DNA from: Methanolobus halotolerans
GTDB lineage: Archaea > Halobacteriota > Methanosarcinia > Methanosarcinales > Methanosarcinaceae
Assembly: GCF_004745425.1 (NCBI RefSeq)
Contig: NZ_PGGK01000006.1
Span: 1 to 64,000 of the forward strand
Direction of reading: 5' to 3'
Length of the DNA stretch: 64,000 nt
Below, one piece after another: positions 8,316 through 16,829 of the stretch. Under the pieces are notes generated by a model, which worked only from the letters and a program-made list of their open reading frames with translations, ran no database searches and was not told the origin of the DNA. Every line of letters starts with the position of its first letter. The first letter of the stretch is position 1. The translations under genes were made by a program, and so were the position numbers.

Positions 8316-9602
8316 ATGAAAATGAAAATGAATGTTTTTATCGTGGGAATGGACCGGTTCAATCTCAAAAAGCTGCAGAGAGTTCCCGAAGCAGAAGAAT
8401 GCGAATTTCATGCCGCTCTTTATATCGATGAGATCAGGAATATTTCGCAGTATGATATGGATGCACTTATCGACAAAGCTGAGCAGCGCATAAAATCGAC
8501 TCCCGGAGGCATTCATGCTATAGTCAGCTATTTTGATTTCCCGGCAACGGATCTTATACCCATTCTTGCTGAAAAGTTTGGGGTTCCGGGCCCTGATCTG
8601 GAATGTATTCTCAAGTGTCAGCACAAATACTGGAGTCGGTATGAACAAAAAAAGATCATTCCCGGCCACATACCTGAATTCTGTCCATTTGACCCCTTCG
8701 AAGATGATCCTTTTTCCTCTATTAATCTTGAACTGCCATTCTGGATCAAGCCATTCAGGTCTTTTCGCTCATTTCTGGCTTTCAAGATCACCACAAAAGA
8801 GCAATTTTATGAATACATTGATGAAATACGGGAAAATGTCAGTTACATTCATGAGCCGTTTCTATACATCCTGAAAGTACATGAGATACCGGATGAAATA
8901 GCAAATATGAAAGAAAGCTGCATCGCCGAAAAACCGATTTCAGGACACCAGTGTACGCTTGAGGGTTATGTTTTCAATAAAAAAGTGGTGATCTACGGTA
9001 TTGTGGATTCTATCAAAGACCAGTATTTTTTCTCTTTTTTACGCTATGAATATCCTTCCTGTTTACCGGACGAAGTGCAGAATAGGATGGTAGATGTGTG
9101 CTCCAGATTCATTAAGCATATCGGACTGGATAATTCGGCGTTCAATGTGGAGTTTTTTTATAACCAGGCAAATGATGAAGTATATCTGCTTGAGATCAAT
9201 AGCAGAATATCTCAATCCCATGCAGACCTCTTCGAAAAAGTTCATGGAATGTCACATCACCGTGTGATGCTGCAGATAGCACTTGGAAGAGAACCTGATC
9301 CCCTTGGACAGAACGGGGAGTTCAGATATGCAGCCAAGTTCATGTACAGGACCTTTGAAGCGGGAAAAGTACAGAGAGTTCCTTCAGAGGAAGAGATTGA
9401 TGAAGTCATAAAAGAAATACCAGGTACCATCATCAAAACAAGGGTCGTGGAAGGACAGAGACTATCAGAGCTCCAGATGCAGGACAGCTATAGTTATGAG
9501 CTTGCCGATATTTTCGTAGGAGCTCAAAACCGGGATGAACTGGTCGATAAGTACAACTATATCCTTGAGAGGATTCCCTTTTCAATTGAAAGAAAGAACT
9601 GA
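8316..9602 (+). CDS. ATP-grasp superfamily ligase
   Basis: This 428-residue protein has a pre-ATP-grasp domain (to about 110), then an ATP-grasp fold with nucleotide/metal motifs AFNVEFFYNQANDEVYLLEINSR (about 290-312), and a small C-terminal biotin-carboxylase-like lobe. Enzymes of this type join a carboxylate to an amine (carbamoyl-phosphate synthase, D-Ala ligase, L-amino-acid ligase); the specific substrates cannot be read. Three in-frame ATGs open the gene (8316, 8322, 8328); the first fits the TAGGGGTT upstream. It immediately follows the CocE hydrolase gene, so a make-and-break pair for an amide or peptide bond is plausible but inferred. Confidence 0.8.
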   Translation: MKMKMNVFIVGMDRFNLKKLQRVPEAEECEFHAALYIDEIRNISQYDMDALIDKAEQRIKSTPGGIHAIVSYFDFPATDLIPILAEKFGVPGPDLECILKCQHKYWSRYEQKKIIPGHIPEFCPFDPFEDDPFSSINLELPFWIKPFRSFRSFLAFKITTKEQFYEYIDEIRENVSYIHEPFLYILKVHEIPDEIANMKESCIAEKPISGHQCTLEGYVFNKKVVIYGIVDSIKDQYFFSFLRYEYPSCLPDEVQNRMVDVCSRFIKHIGLDNSAFNVEFFYNQANDEVYLLEINSRISQSHADLFEKVHGMSHHRVMLQIALGREPDPLGQNGEFRYAAKFMYRTFEAGKVQRVPSEEEIDEVIKEIPGTIIKTRVVEGQRLSELQMQDSYSYELADIFVGAQNRDELVDKYNYILERIPFSIERKN

Positions 9603-9696
9603 TTATGCAATGGTTCTGCAGCATTGATTCTGTTCTTATCAGACCGAACAGAATATATTTAATGACTTCAAGTAACTATAAGGAGTATTCACTATA

Positions 9697-10773
9697 ATGA
9701 GTGAAGAATGGAAGAATCAGATTAAAGATCAAATTAATACCCTGGAACAGCTCGAAGAAATAATCAACGTAACAGATAGTGAAAGAGAAGCCATTGAAAC
9801 CCTCAATACACGCTGGGGTACTACACCTTATTTTGCTTCGCTTATGGACAAGGATGATCCTGATTGTCCTATTAGAAAACAGGTCGTTCCCTCTCTTCAT
9901 GAAAAAAATAACAAATATGGAATGACCGATTATCTTGTCTGGAAGGAAAACCGGGATACCGATGAAGTGCGTCCTGATAGTATTGCCAGACAATACAAGG
10001 ACAGGGTAGCTTTCACAGTGCTGCAGAAATGTGGTATTTATTGCCGGCATTGTTTCAGGAAGGAGCTTGTTGTCGATGATGACCTGAAACTGGATTTCGA
10101 TGTGGATGAAGGTATTGAATGGATTCGTCAGCACCCGGAAGTCCGGGATGTGCTTATCACGGGCGGGGATCCGCTATTATTATCAGATGAACAGATAGGA
10201 TATTTAATAGAAAGCCTCAGGGATATCCCGCATGTCGAAATGATCCGTATCGGTTCAAGGTTGCCTGTCGTACTTCCACACAGGATCACTGATGATCTTA
10301 AGAAGATACTAGGTGGCTATCATGATGTACCAATATGGCTGAACACACAGTGTAACCACCCAAAGGAGATTACAGACAAAACCAGACGTGCTGTTTATGA
10401 CCTTGTCACTTCAGGAGTAAACGTAGGAAATCAGGCCGTGCTTCTGAAAGGTATCAACGATGATGCACAGGTCATGCGCGAACTTCATCAAAAATTGTTA
10501 AGCGCAAGAATAAGACCGTATTATATATTCTATTGTGAACCTGCACCGGGAATCGATCATTTCCGGACTCCTGTGGAAAAAGGGGCCGAATTGATACGTG
10601 ACGGCCTAAGAGGTCACACAACAGGTTTGGCACAGCCAATGTATGTAATAGCAACAAATATTGGTAAGATCCCATTGATGCCTGATTATTACACCATGGA
10701 CAAGGATGAAGAAAAATATGTCCTTAGGAATCATCGTGGCGAATTGACAGAATTGCCTAATATTCCCGAATGA
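9697..10773 (+). CDS. Lysine 2,3-aminomutase-family radical SAM enzyme (KamA-like)
   Basis: The 358-residue product has the aminomutase-type cluster motif KCGIYCRHCF (Cys112, 116, 119), ITGGDPLLL, RIGSRLPVVLPHRI, and the C-terminal LRGHTTGLAQP and GKIPLMP with the PLP-lysine position retained. It is shorter than typical lysine 2,3-aminomutases (about 415 aa). The two aspartates that bind the lysine side-chain amine in the clostridial enzyme (in YQCD and FVVDAP) are here Glu (FYCEP) and Ala (YVIATN), so lysine may not be the substrate. A TATA-like AATATATTTA near 9651 and AAGGAGT before the ATG suggest an own promoter. Confidence 0.8.
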   Translation: MSEEWKNQIKDQINTLEQLEEIINVTDSEREAIETLNTRWGTTPYFASLMDKDDPDCPIRKQVVPSLHEKNNKYGMTDYLVWKENRDTDEVRPDSIARQYKDRVAFTVLQKCGIYCRHCFRKELVVDDDLKLDFDVDEGIEWIRQHPEVRDVLITGGDPLLLSDEQIGYLIESLRDIPHVEMIRIGSRLPVVLPHRITDDLKKILGGYHDVPIWLNTQCNHPKEITDKTRRAVYDLVTSGVNVGNQAVLLKGINDDAQVMRELHQKLLSARIRPYYIFYCEPAPGIDHFRTPVEKGAELIRDGLRGHTTGLAQPMYVIATNIGKIPLMPDYYTMDKDEEKYVLRNHRGELTELPNIPE

Positions 10774-10795
10774 TTCTGATCACAACCGATATTCC

Positions 10796-10815
10796 GGTGC
10801 CTTAAAATAGGCACC
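10796..10815. terminator. Bidirectional hairpin between convergent genes
   Basis: GGTGCC (10796-10801) and GGCACC (10810-10815) enclose an AT-only eight-base loop. It lies 23 bases after the aminomutase stop and about 34 bases after the methyltransferase stop on the other strand, so it can end both convergent transcripts. Confidence 0.5.
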
Positions 10816-10848
10816 CATAACTATTAGATGGTTTATAATCACGATAGA

Positions 10849-11892
10849 TCATTGACCCTGCTCCGAATATGAATATTCATCCCTTGCCTCGACCATGGCC
10901 AGAAGGTTTTTCAGAGGCGATTCCGGTGCGATCCCACAACCAGGCGCCAGTATATCAACGCCCTTTTCGAGACAGATCATGGATTCTTCCCTGACATCAT
11001 CGGCAGTTTTACTGAAAAGAGTTATTGATGTGGAAATATTCCCGATAACAGCTGTGTTCTTCTTGTGGGCCAGATCAACAATACGGCTCAGGTCCTCCAC
11101 ACTTTCCTCAACACTTATTGCATTAAAGCCACAATCCAGCAGATCAGGAATTATACTGTCTGTTTTCCCACATACGTGAATAATACAATGACCATCAACA
11201 CTATCTGTAAATCTTATCAGTCCGGGTTTTATAAATTCTATGAAAGCATCCGGACCCATAATATCAGGAGAAGCAGTTGCATCTGCAATTACTACCGCAT
11301 CTGCACCTGAATCGATTAATGCATTGGCATACAATATACAGATATCAATACATTTATCGACAATCTCCCTGGCAAGTTGCGGTTTTTGGATTGTCCATTT
11401 TAAAAAGTATCTCATTCCACAAAGATAAGATGCGAGATCTGCAGGTCCTTCAAGTCCTGCCACAATTGGTATTTCCTCTCCTTCTTTACTTCTTAGAAGC
11501 TTTGATACTTCCAGTATCACAGGTATCCGCCCTCTTCCCGGAAGATCCGGCGGCACATCGATTGCTTCCGGATTATCTTCAAAAGGATGACTTACTATTG
11601 CCGGTGTTCTTGCCTTAGTGCCGGGATCGATGTTGCACCCCATTGCTTCACCAAGTACGGTTACATCAAAAGGATAACGTATAACTTCAAAATTTGCAAC
11701 TGTATGCAAAGAACCTGCGAGTTTTACCATCTTTTTTGGATCACGATCCGCTTCCGGCCTGATTGCTCCGGTGATATCCATCAGTTCAAGTAAACCTGCT
11801 GTAGTCACAGTGCCCACAAGTGGAGCTCCGACATATTTCCTGTCAAGAATATCCCGAAACTTTTTTCTGAGAGTTATTTCTGGTTCGTTGAT
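10849..11892 (-). CDS. MtaA/MtbA-like methylcobamide:CoM methyltransferase, non-AUG start
   Basis: The protein has the uroporphyrinogen-decarboxylase-type barrel of CoM methyltransferases with the zinc ligands His-X-Cys in IIHVCGKT and Cys in LAPGCGIAP, and DADAVVIADATASPD-like central residues. These zinc enzymes transfer methyl from a corrinoid protein to coenzyme M. The first ordinary start is a GTG at 11817, but the open frame extends upstream encoding NEPEITLRKKFRDILDRKY, a typical N-terminal helix, to an ATC at 11892. GAGGT lies six bases before that ATC. Either ATC initiates or an ATG was lost by mutation. The Met-to-Ile change could leave the gene poorly translated. Confidence 0.7.
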   Translation of the reverse strand: MNEPEITLRKKFRDILDRKYVGAPLVGTVTTAGLLELMDITGAIRPEADRDPKKMVKLAGSLHTVANFEVIRYPFDVTVLGEAMGCNIDPGTKARTPAIVSHPFEDNPEAIDVPPDLPGRGRIPVILEVSKLLRSKEGEEIPIVAGLEGPADLASYLCGMRYFLKWTIQKPQLAREIVDKCIDICILYANALIDSGADAVVIADATASPDIMGPDAFIEFIKPGLIRFTDSVDGHCIIHVCGKTDSIIPDLLDCGFNAISVEESVEDLSRIVDLAHKKNTAVIGNISTSITLFSKTADDVREESMICLEKGVDILAPGCGIAPESPLKNLLAMVEARDEYSYSEQGQ

Positions 11893-12114
11893 GATATTAC
11901 CTCAGTTCTGTTCTTCTAATATATATGCCGGGCCTATTATTGAAAAAAGTTTGCATCAAACTCGTACTGTAACAGATTAAAAAGATATACCGGTATTGAA
12001 GCAGAATACTTAAGCAAAATAACTTATTTATATGAAATTAGTTCATTAATTCAATTGATCGCAATCAAAACAGTCCAATTTAAGTGCATTGAATAAAATC
12101 GATAAGGGAACAGA

Positions 12115-12774
12115 ATGTCAGTAAATGAGAATGTTAATATGATTCTTAAGGAGCTTGGAAGGACAAAACTTGTCTGTGTCACCAAAACAGTGGGACCTGA
12201 AAGGATGAATGAATCCATAAGGGCCGGAGCCACCATCATAGGCGAGAACAGAGTTCAGGAGTTCGAGGAGAAATCGGATGAGATTCTGCCCTCTGAAAAG
12301 CACCTTCTAGGACATCTACAGACAAACAAGGTTAAAAAAGCTGTCCGGCTCTTTGATGTGATCCAGTCGGCCGACTCATTAAAAGTAATACAGGAAATTG
12401 ATAAAAAAGCAGCAGAAATAGGAAAGACACAGGAGGTCTTCCTTCAGATCAATATAGGAGAAGAGCCACAGAAATACGGCTTCAGCCCGGAGGAGATAGA
12501 AACTGTCATGCCGGAAATACGTTCACTCAATAATATCCATGTTCATGGGCTCATGTGCATTCCTCCTTTTGTACAACCCGAACAGGTACGTCCCTATTTC
12601 AGGAAGATGAAGGAGCTTTTTGATGAGTTGCAGCAGAAAGGACATGCAAAAGAGGATAATATCAACATCAAGGAACTCTCCATGGGAATGTCCAATGATT
12701 ACAGGGTTGCCATTGAAGAAGGAGCTACTATGGTGCGTATCGGTTCTGCAATATTTGGAGACAGGGATTACTGA
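12115..12774 (+). CDS. YggS/PLPBP family pyridoxal-phosphate homeostasis protein
   Basis: The 219-residue protein is a single alanine-racemase-type TIM barrel. It has the PLP lysine in LVCVTKTV (about residue 24), IGENRVQEFEEK, HLLGHLQTNK, and the phosphate-binding LSMGMSNDY plus MVRIGSAIFGDRDY at the C-terminus. Members bind PLP and buffer its level without known catalysis. Length is normal. The ATG at 12115 lies 13 bases after ATAAGGGA. It is transcribed away from the CoM methyltransferase-like gene. Confidence 0.9.
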   Translation: MSVNENVNMILKELGRTKLVCVTKTVGPERMNESIRAGATIIGENRVQEFEEKSDEILPSEKHLLGHLQTNKVKKAVRLFDVIQSADSLKVIQEIDKKAAEIGKTQEVFLQINIGEEPQKYGFSPEEIETVMPEIRSLNNIHVHGLMCIPPFVQPEQVRPYFRKMKELFDELQQKGHAKEDNINIKELSMGMSNDYRVAIEEGATMVRIGSAIFGDRDY

Positions 12775-12894
12775 GGAGCAAATCCGGCTTGTACTATAAA
12801 CAAACCTTCACTTATCTCTAATGGAATGGATCCTTAAAGGTGATTAATACTAAACTGACTCTATGGTATCGTCTATTTCTTCTTTTGACTCTTT

Positions 12895-13262
12895 TTGCTT
12901 CTCAACGAATTTCTCGATCAGATTCTTTCTTGATACTCAAGGTAGATCCATCCTCCCAGACTAACAATAAGTGCTCCGGCAGTATCGGCATAGATAATGC
13001 ATAGTATATGTCAGGCTTGAAAGTTGCAGGTTTGTCCCAAAGAAAGTATCACTTGTGTATTCTACAATTTCCCACAGAGCCCCCTATCGCCAGCGAGAAT
13101 CCAAAAGTGAGAATGACTGTCATGGAAGGGCTCAATTCGGTAGATTCTGGTCTGTATCGGGTCAGTTCGTTAATCAGTAAGAATCCAGGGGAACCCACGG
13201 TAAGACCAAACAACAGATGCATAAATAGACCCCACCACCAGTACTCTTCGAAATAGTTTCTT
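12895..13262 (-). pseudogene. YjdF/DUF2238-like membrane protein remnant
   Basis: Read on the minus strand, the segment yields in one frame YFEEYWWWGLFMHLLFGLTV, GSPGFLLINEL and ILTFGFSLAIG, then after a one-base shift LWEIVEYTSDTFFGTNLQ, and after a further shift YADTAGALIVSLGGWIYLEY. The order of these motifs is that of the DUF2238/YjdF inner-membrane family (W..LLH..SG, F.F.LAIG.LWEI.E, D...D..GAL). The N-terminus is missing and two or more frameshifts are present, so this is a dead gene. A small transposon-like element lies just upstream of its truncated 5' end. Confidence 0.6.
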
Positions 13263-13304
13263 AATTACCAGGTAATAAAGCAAGATAAAAACAGATAATT
13301 ATTG

Positions 13305-13435
13305 GGCTCTGTAAAAATCCTCACAATTCAGGTGATAATCAAATTTTGATAATAATTCAAATGTACTGCCAGCTATTGAACTAAGTTACAAGTTTTGCCT
13401 TGATGATAGCGTTTTTTATAGGTTTTCTACAGAGC
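13305..13435. mobile_element. MITE-like element with GCTCTGTA inverted ends
   Basis: A 131-bp non-coding unit begins GGCTCTGTAAAAATCCT and ends AGGTTTTCTACAGAGC, so its ends are imperfect inverted repeats. The same terminal sequence bounds the transposase-bearing element at 18164-18602 and appears alone at 18667-18683. It is most simply a transposase-less deletion derivative mobilised by the parent IS. The rest of the 13263-13571 gap has no gene. Confidence 0.65.
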
Positions 13436-13571
13436 TTCATTGGCCTTTATTAATTATAATTAGGCAAAATGGGACAAAAGTTTTATGTTTACATTACCCT
13501 AAGAACCTTATATATCACTAAAAAATTAAACATGGAAAGTAAAAAATAACAGCCAGGTTATAAGCCTATTA

Positions 13572-16337
13572 TTATGTCGTACTTAAATTTGTTCCCTGCA
13601 ATGGCGCACTGGAATTTGTTTCCTGAACAACCATAGAGAGCTGGTCAAGTATGTCTTCCATCTGATCGATCTCTTCACCATATCCGGCCCAGTTACCTTC
13701 TCCTAGGTGTTCCTGAGCTCTGTTATAATGGTCCAGGGCCTGTTGTGCAAGGTTCCTTGTGATTATCGGTACCTCTGCCTGAGTACCATCCTCCTCAATG
13801 ACCATGCCCTCAACCAGCATTTGCAACGATATTTGCAGATTTTCTCCCATGACGACCTTCTGTCCGGAAGACGCTACAACTCTCCTGAGCTCAGGAATTT
13901 CGGACTCTTCAGCACTAATGAATATAGGTTCTGTGTACAATATCGAATTACCAATAGGCACCACCAGCAAATTACCCCTGATCACCCGGGAGCCTGACTG
14001 GCCCCAGAGAGTCATCTGCTCGGAAATATCCGGATCCTGATCGATCCGGGATTCAATCTGGGTCGGTCCGTAGATAAGTTCGCCCTTTGGCAGTTCATAA
14101 TGCTTTATCTCACCATAGTTTGGTTCGTCACATCTGGCTGCGATCCATGCGATCATATTCTCCCTGTTGCGGGGTGTGAAGGGTTGCAGTAATACATATT
14201 CCAGCCCGCCGCCATTGGGCAGTTCTGTGATCATGTAATATGGTTCCATTTCGATACTACTGCCCCTGTAGACCTCTTTTGGGATCTGCCAGGCATCTTC
14301 TCTATTGTAAAATGTCCCGGGATCTGTCATGTGGTAGTTTTCGTACATATCCATCTGAACCTTAAAGAAATCCTTTGGATAGCGAATATGTTCCTGCAGA
14401 CCTTCAGGCATCTCACTGTAAGGCTTGAACAGGTCAGGGAAGATCTTTGAATATGTATTAACGACAGGTTCATCCTCCATCATATAAAAATCGACAGTGC
14501 CTTCATGGGCATCGATAATAACCTTCACGGAATTCCTGACATAATTGTTACCATCGAACTTAGTTCCGTAGTGTGTTTCTGAATACGGGTATTTGTCAGC
14601 CGTAGTATAGGCATCTATTATCCAGTAGACTTTATCGCTGTATATTACAGGATACGGGTCATTATCATACTCAAGGAAAGGAGCTATCTTTTGTGCTCTT
14701 TCTTCGATCTGCCGGTCATACATCAGGCGTGAGTTATCGTCGATATATTCACTAAGGATGAACTTCGGTTCGCTAAAAATGTATGCAAATGCCAGTCTTT
14801 TAACAAATGAGTCCAGTAGTATCCCGCTTGCGCCTTCGTATTGTGTGAATACGTTCTGTCCTCCTCTCGGATAGTCGAATTCAGCTCTTCCCGAATTTGC
14901 TATTTTGTATTCATCAGTGATCTCCCCATAATAGATACGCGGGTTGGAGACATTGAACACCCCGACCGGCGGAATGTTGCTTAAAACAAACTCAGGTCTG
15001 CCATCTGATGTCTTCGTACTTACGGGATTCATCACGACCCCGAACCCATGCGTATAGACAAGACGTTCATTCACCCATGTCCGGGCTTCCGGGGCCAGCT
15101 GGGTTGTATCGAGCTCTCTTGCCGATATCATATACTGCCTGTATCCTTCATCCGTATGATACCGGTCGGTATCAACATCATTGAATGTGTAGTAGGTTCT
15201 TATCTGCTGGAGTTGCCTGTAGGTCTGTTCAAGGGCACGCCTATCCCATATCCTTATGTTTTCGGTGACCTGAGTGTTATTTTCCAGTTCTGAGGGGGTC
15301 AGTTCATTATTGATCTCAAAAGAAGTTTCTTCGATATCCGATAGGCCAAAAGCCATTCTTGTATAATTTATATTATACTCAAGATAAGGTTCTTCCAGCT
15401 GGAATTCCGTAGGTTCAACTCTGTATTGTTGATAAGCACCCGGTACAAAGGAGCTGGCCAGGAAGAATGCCGCTATCAGAGCTATACCTATGATCGGGAT
15501 CTTTATGTTCTTAAGTTTTACATTTGCCAGTAAAGCGACCGCTGTTAGCAAAGATAATATTGTAAGTATGTCAAATATCGGAAGCCTTACATGCACGTCA
15601 GTATAGCCTGCACCTGATACGACCCCTTGTTGTGAAAATAGTATCTCGTACCTGTTAAGGAAAAAACCAAAGGCGATCAAAGCAAACAGGAAAGCAAGAA
15701 GTGCCGATATATGGATCAGGACCTTTGCAGGCAGTTTGTCAATTACATCCTCTACACTGATATTGCGGCTCTGGAAGTAATATTCATCACGTTCTTTTGT
15801 ACTGGTTTCAGATTGGAATATAGGTTCGAGCCTGTATAGGTAGAGAACCAGGACCATTATAAGAGAGATAACGGTCAGGCCGAAGAATACCCCTCTTATC
15901 AAGTGAATGAACGGGAGCTGGAATATGTAGAATCCTATATCGTTCATCAGGACAGGATCCTCTATTCCAAAAGGTGTACTGTTAAGATAGAGCAGAATAG
16001 TTCGCCAGTTTCCACTGAATGTCAGGCCGAAGAAAATTGAAAATGCCCCTATTACTATCAGGATTGTCTGAGAATCTATTTTTTCGTAGGGAATGTTCTT
16101 TTCAGCAAGTATCTTGCTTATCGAATCTCTTGCAAATCTCGCATTGATGTAGAGGAATACAAATGCAAGTATAAAACCGGGTATTATCGTAATTAGCTGC
16201 CATTGCAGGATTGTTATGAAAACTGATGTATATCCGATCATTTCAAACCAGAGATAGTCTGTGTATATTCCAATAAGGCTACCCATGCCCAGAATCAATA
16301 CCATTATCAACAGAAAAAGTATTTTTATATTTCTCAT
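13572..16337 (-). CDS. UPF0182 (COG1615) family membrane protein
   Basis: A large protein of 921 residues with about seven hydrophobic segments in the first 310 residues (for example LFLLIMVLILGMGSLIGIY and GDIGF-type loops such as NDIGFYIFQLPF), followed by a long soluble region with the family's conserved stretches NIRIWDRRALEQTY, VYTHGFGVVMNPV and DYPRG. Length and architecture match UPF0182 proteins (900-1000 aa), which are widespread but functionally uncharacterised. The ATG at 16337 begins MRNIKILFLLIM. It appears monocistronic. Confidence 0.9.
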   Translation of the reverse strand: MRNIKILFLLIMVLILGMGSLIGIYTDYLWFEMIGYTSVFITILQWQLITIIPGFILAFVFLYINARFARDSISKILAEKNIPYEKIDSQTILIVIGAFSIFFGLTFSGNWRTILLYLNSTPFGIEDPVLMNDIGFYIFQLPFIHLIRGVFFGLTVISLIMVLVLYLYRLEPIFQSETSTKERDEYYFQSRNISVEDVIDKLPAKVLIHISALLAFLFALIAFGFFLNRYEILFSQQGVVSGAGYTDVHVRLPIFDILTILSLLTAVALLANVKLKNIKIPIIGIALIAAFFLASSFVPGAYQQYRVEPTEFQLEEPYLEYNINYTRMAFGLSDIEETSFEINNELTPSELENNTQVTENIRIWDRRALEQTYRQLQQIRTYYTFNDVDTDRYHTDEGYRQYMISARELDTTQLAPEARTWVNERLVYTHGFGVVMNPVSTKTSDGRPEFVLSNIPPVGVFNVSNPRIYYGEITDEYKIANSGRAEFDYPRGGQNVFTQYEGASGILLDSFVKRLAFAYIFSEPKFILSEYIDDNSRLMYDRQIEERAQKIAPFLEYDNDPYPVIYSDKVYWIIDAYTTADKYPYSETHYGTKFDGNNYVRNSVKVIIDAHEGTVDFYMMEDEPVVNTYSKIFPDLFKPYSEMPEGLQEHIRYPKDFFKVQMDMYENYHMTDPGTFYNREDAWQIPKEVYRGSSIEMEPYYMITELPNGGGLEYVLLQPFTPRNRENMIAWIAARCDEPNYGEIKHYELPKGELIYGPTQIESRIDQDPDISEQMTLWGQSGSRVIRGNLLVVPIGNSILYTEPIFISAEESEIPELRRVVASSGQKVVMGENLQISLQMLVEGMVIEEDGTQAEVPIITRNLAQQALDHYNRAQEHLGEGNWAGYGEEIDQMEDILDQLSMVVQETNSSAPLQGTNLSTT

Positions 16338-16452
16338 AGCAAACCCGTTAAAGGACTTATAATTGGTACTAAGTCCACATAGAATATAATTTACATCCTA
16401 ATAAATCCTTTCTCTATGATTATTTGACTTAATATTGTTATGTAAGGATACC

Positions 16453-16763
16453 CTACTGCACCGCAAACATGAACCCCGGCAGGAATAGTACCAGTACGGG
16501 GTTTTTTGCTATCTTTATAATATCATTTGCGATGATTGAGGTTGTACCACTTCTATACAGTATCACTCCTATTATACTTCCTCTCGTAACTGCAATTGCA
16601 AACTCTGCAAAATGTAACTCATACCTGGCGTGATTGCCTCCATAGTGTTATCCATCTCACCAGCATAAAGCTCTACAAGAACCAAATCTGCTATCAGGCT
16701 CAGAAAAGGGTGGACCCTTGGACTTGTTGTGAGAATAAGAATGAACATATATAGAAAAGGCAA
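16453..16763 (-). pseudogene. Frameshifted small membrane protein remnant
   Basis: The minus-strand frame from 16763 gives PFLYMFILILTTSPRVHPFL and LIADLVLVELYAGE, then a one-base shift near GGCAATCACGCC is needed to continue into RYELHFAEFAIAVTRGSIIG, VILYRSGTTSIIANDIIKIA and VLVLFLPGFMFAVQ, ending at TAG 16455-16453. The two parts read as one hydrophobic protein of about 103 residues. I do not recognise the family. The frameshift could be a real mutation or a sequence error. Confidence 0.5.
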
Positions 16764-16829
16764 AATGCATTATAGAATAATACCTTAATGGCGTGTTAAG
16801 ATACATTCTTTTTGCTGCGAGGAAATAAG

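Noticed and set aside
9602-9640. CAATG...CATTG hairpin after the ATP-grasp gene
   Set aside because: The stem is only five base pairs with no T-tract, too weak to call a terminator.
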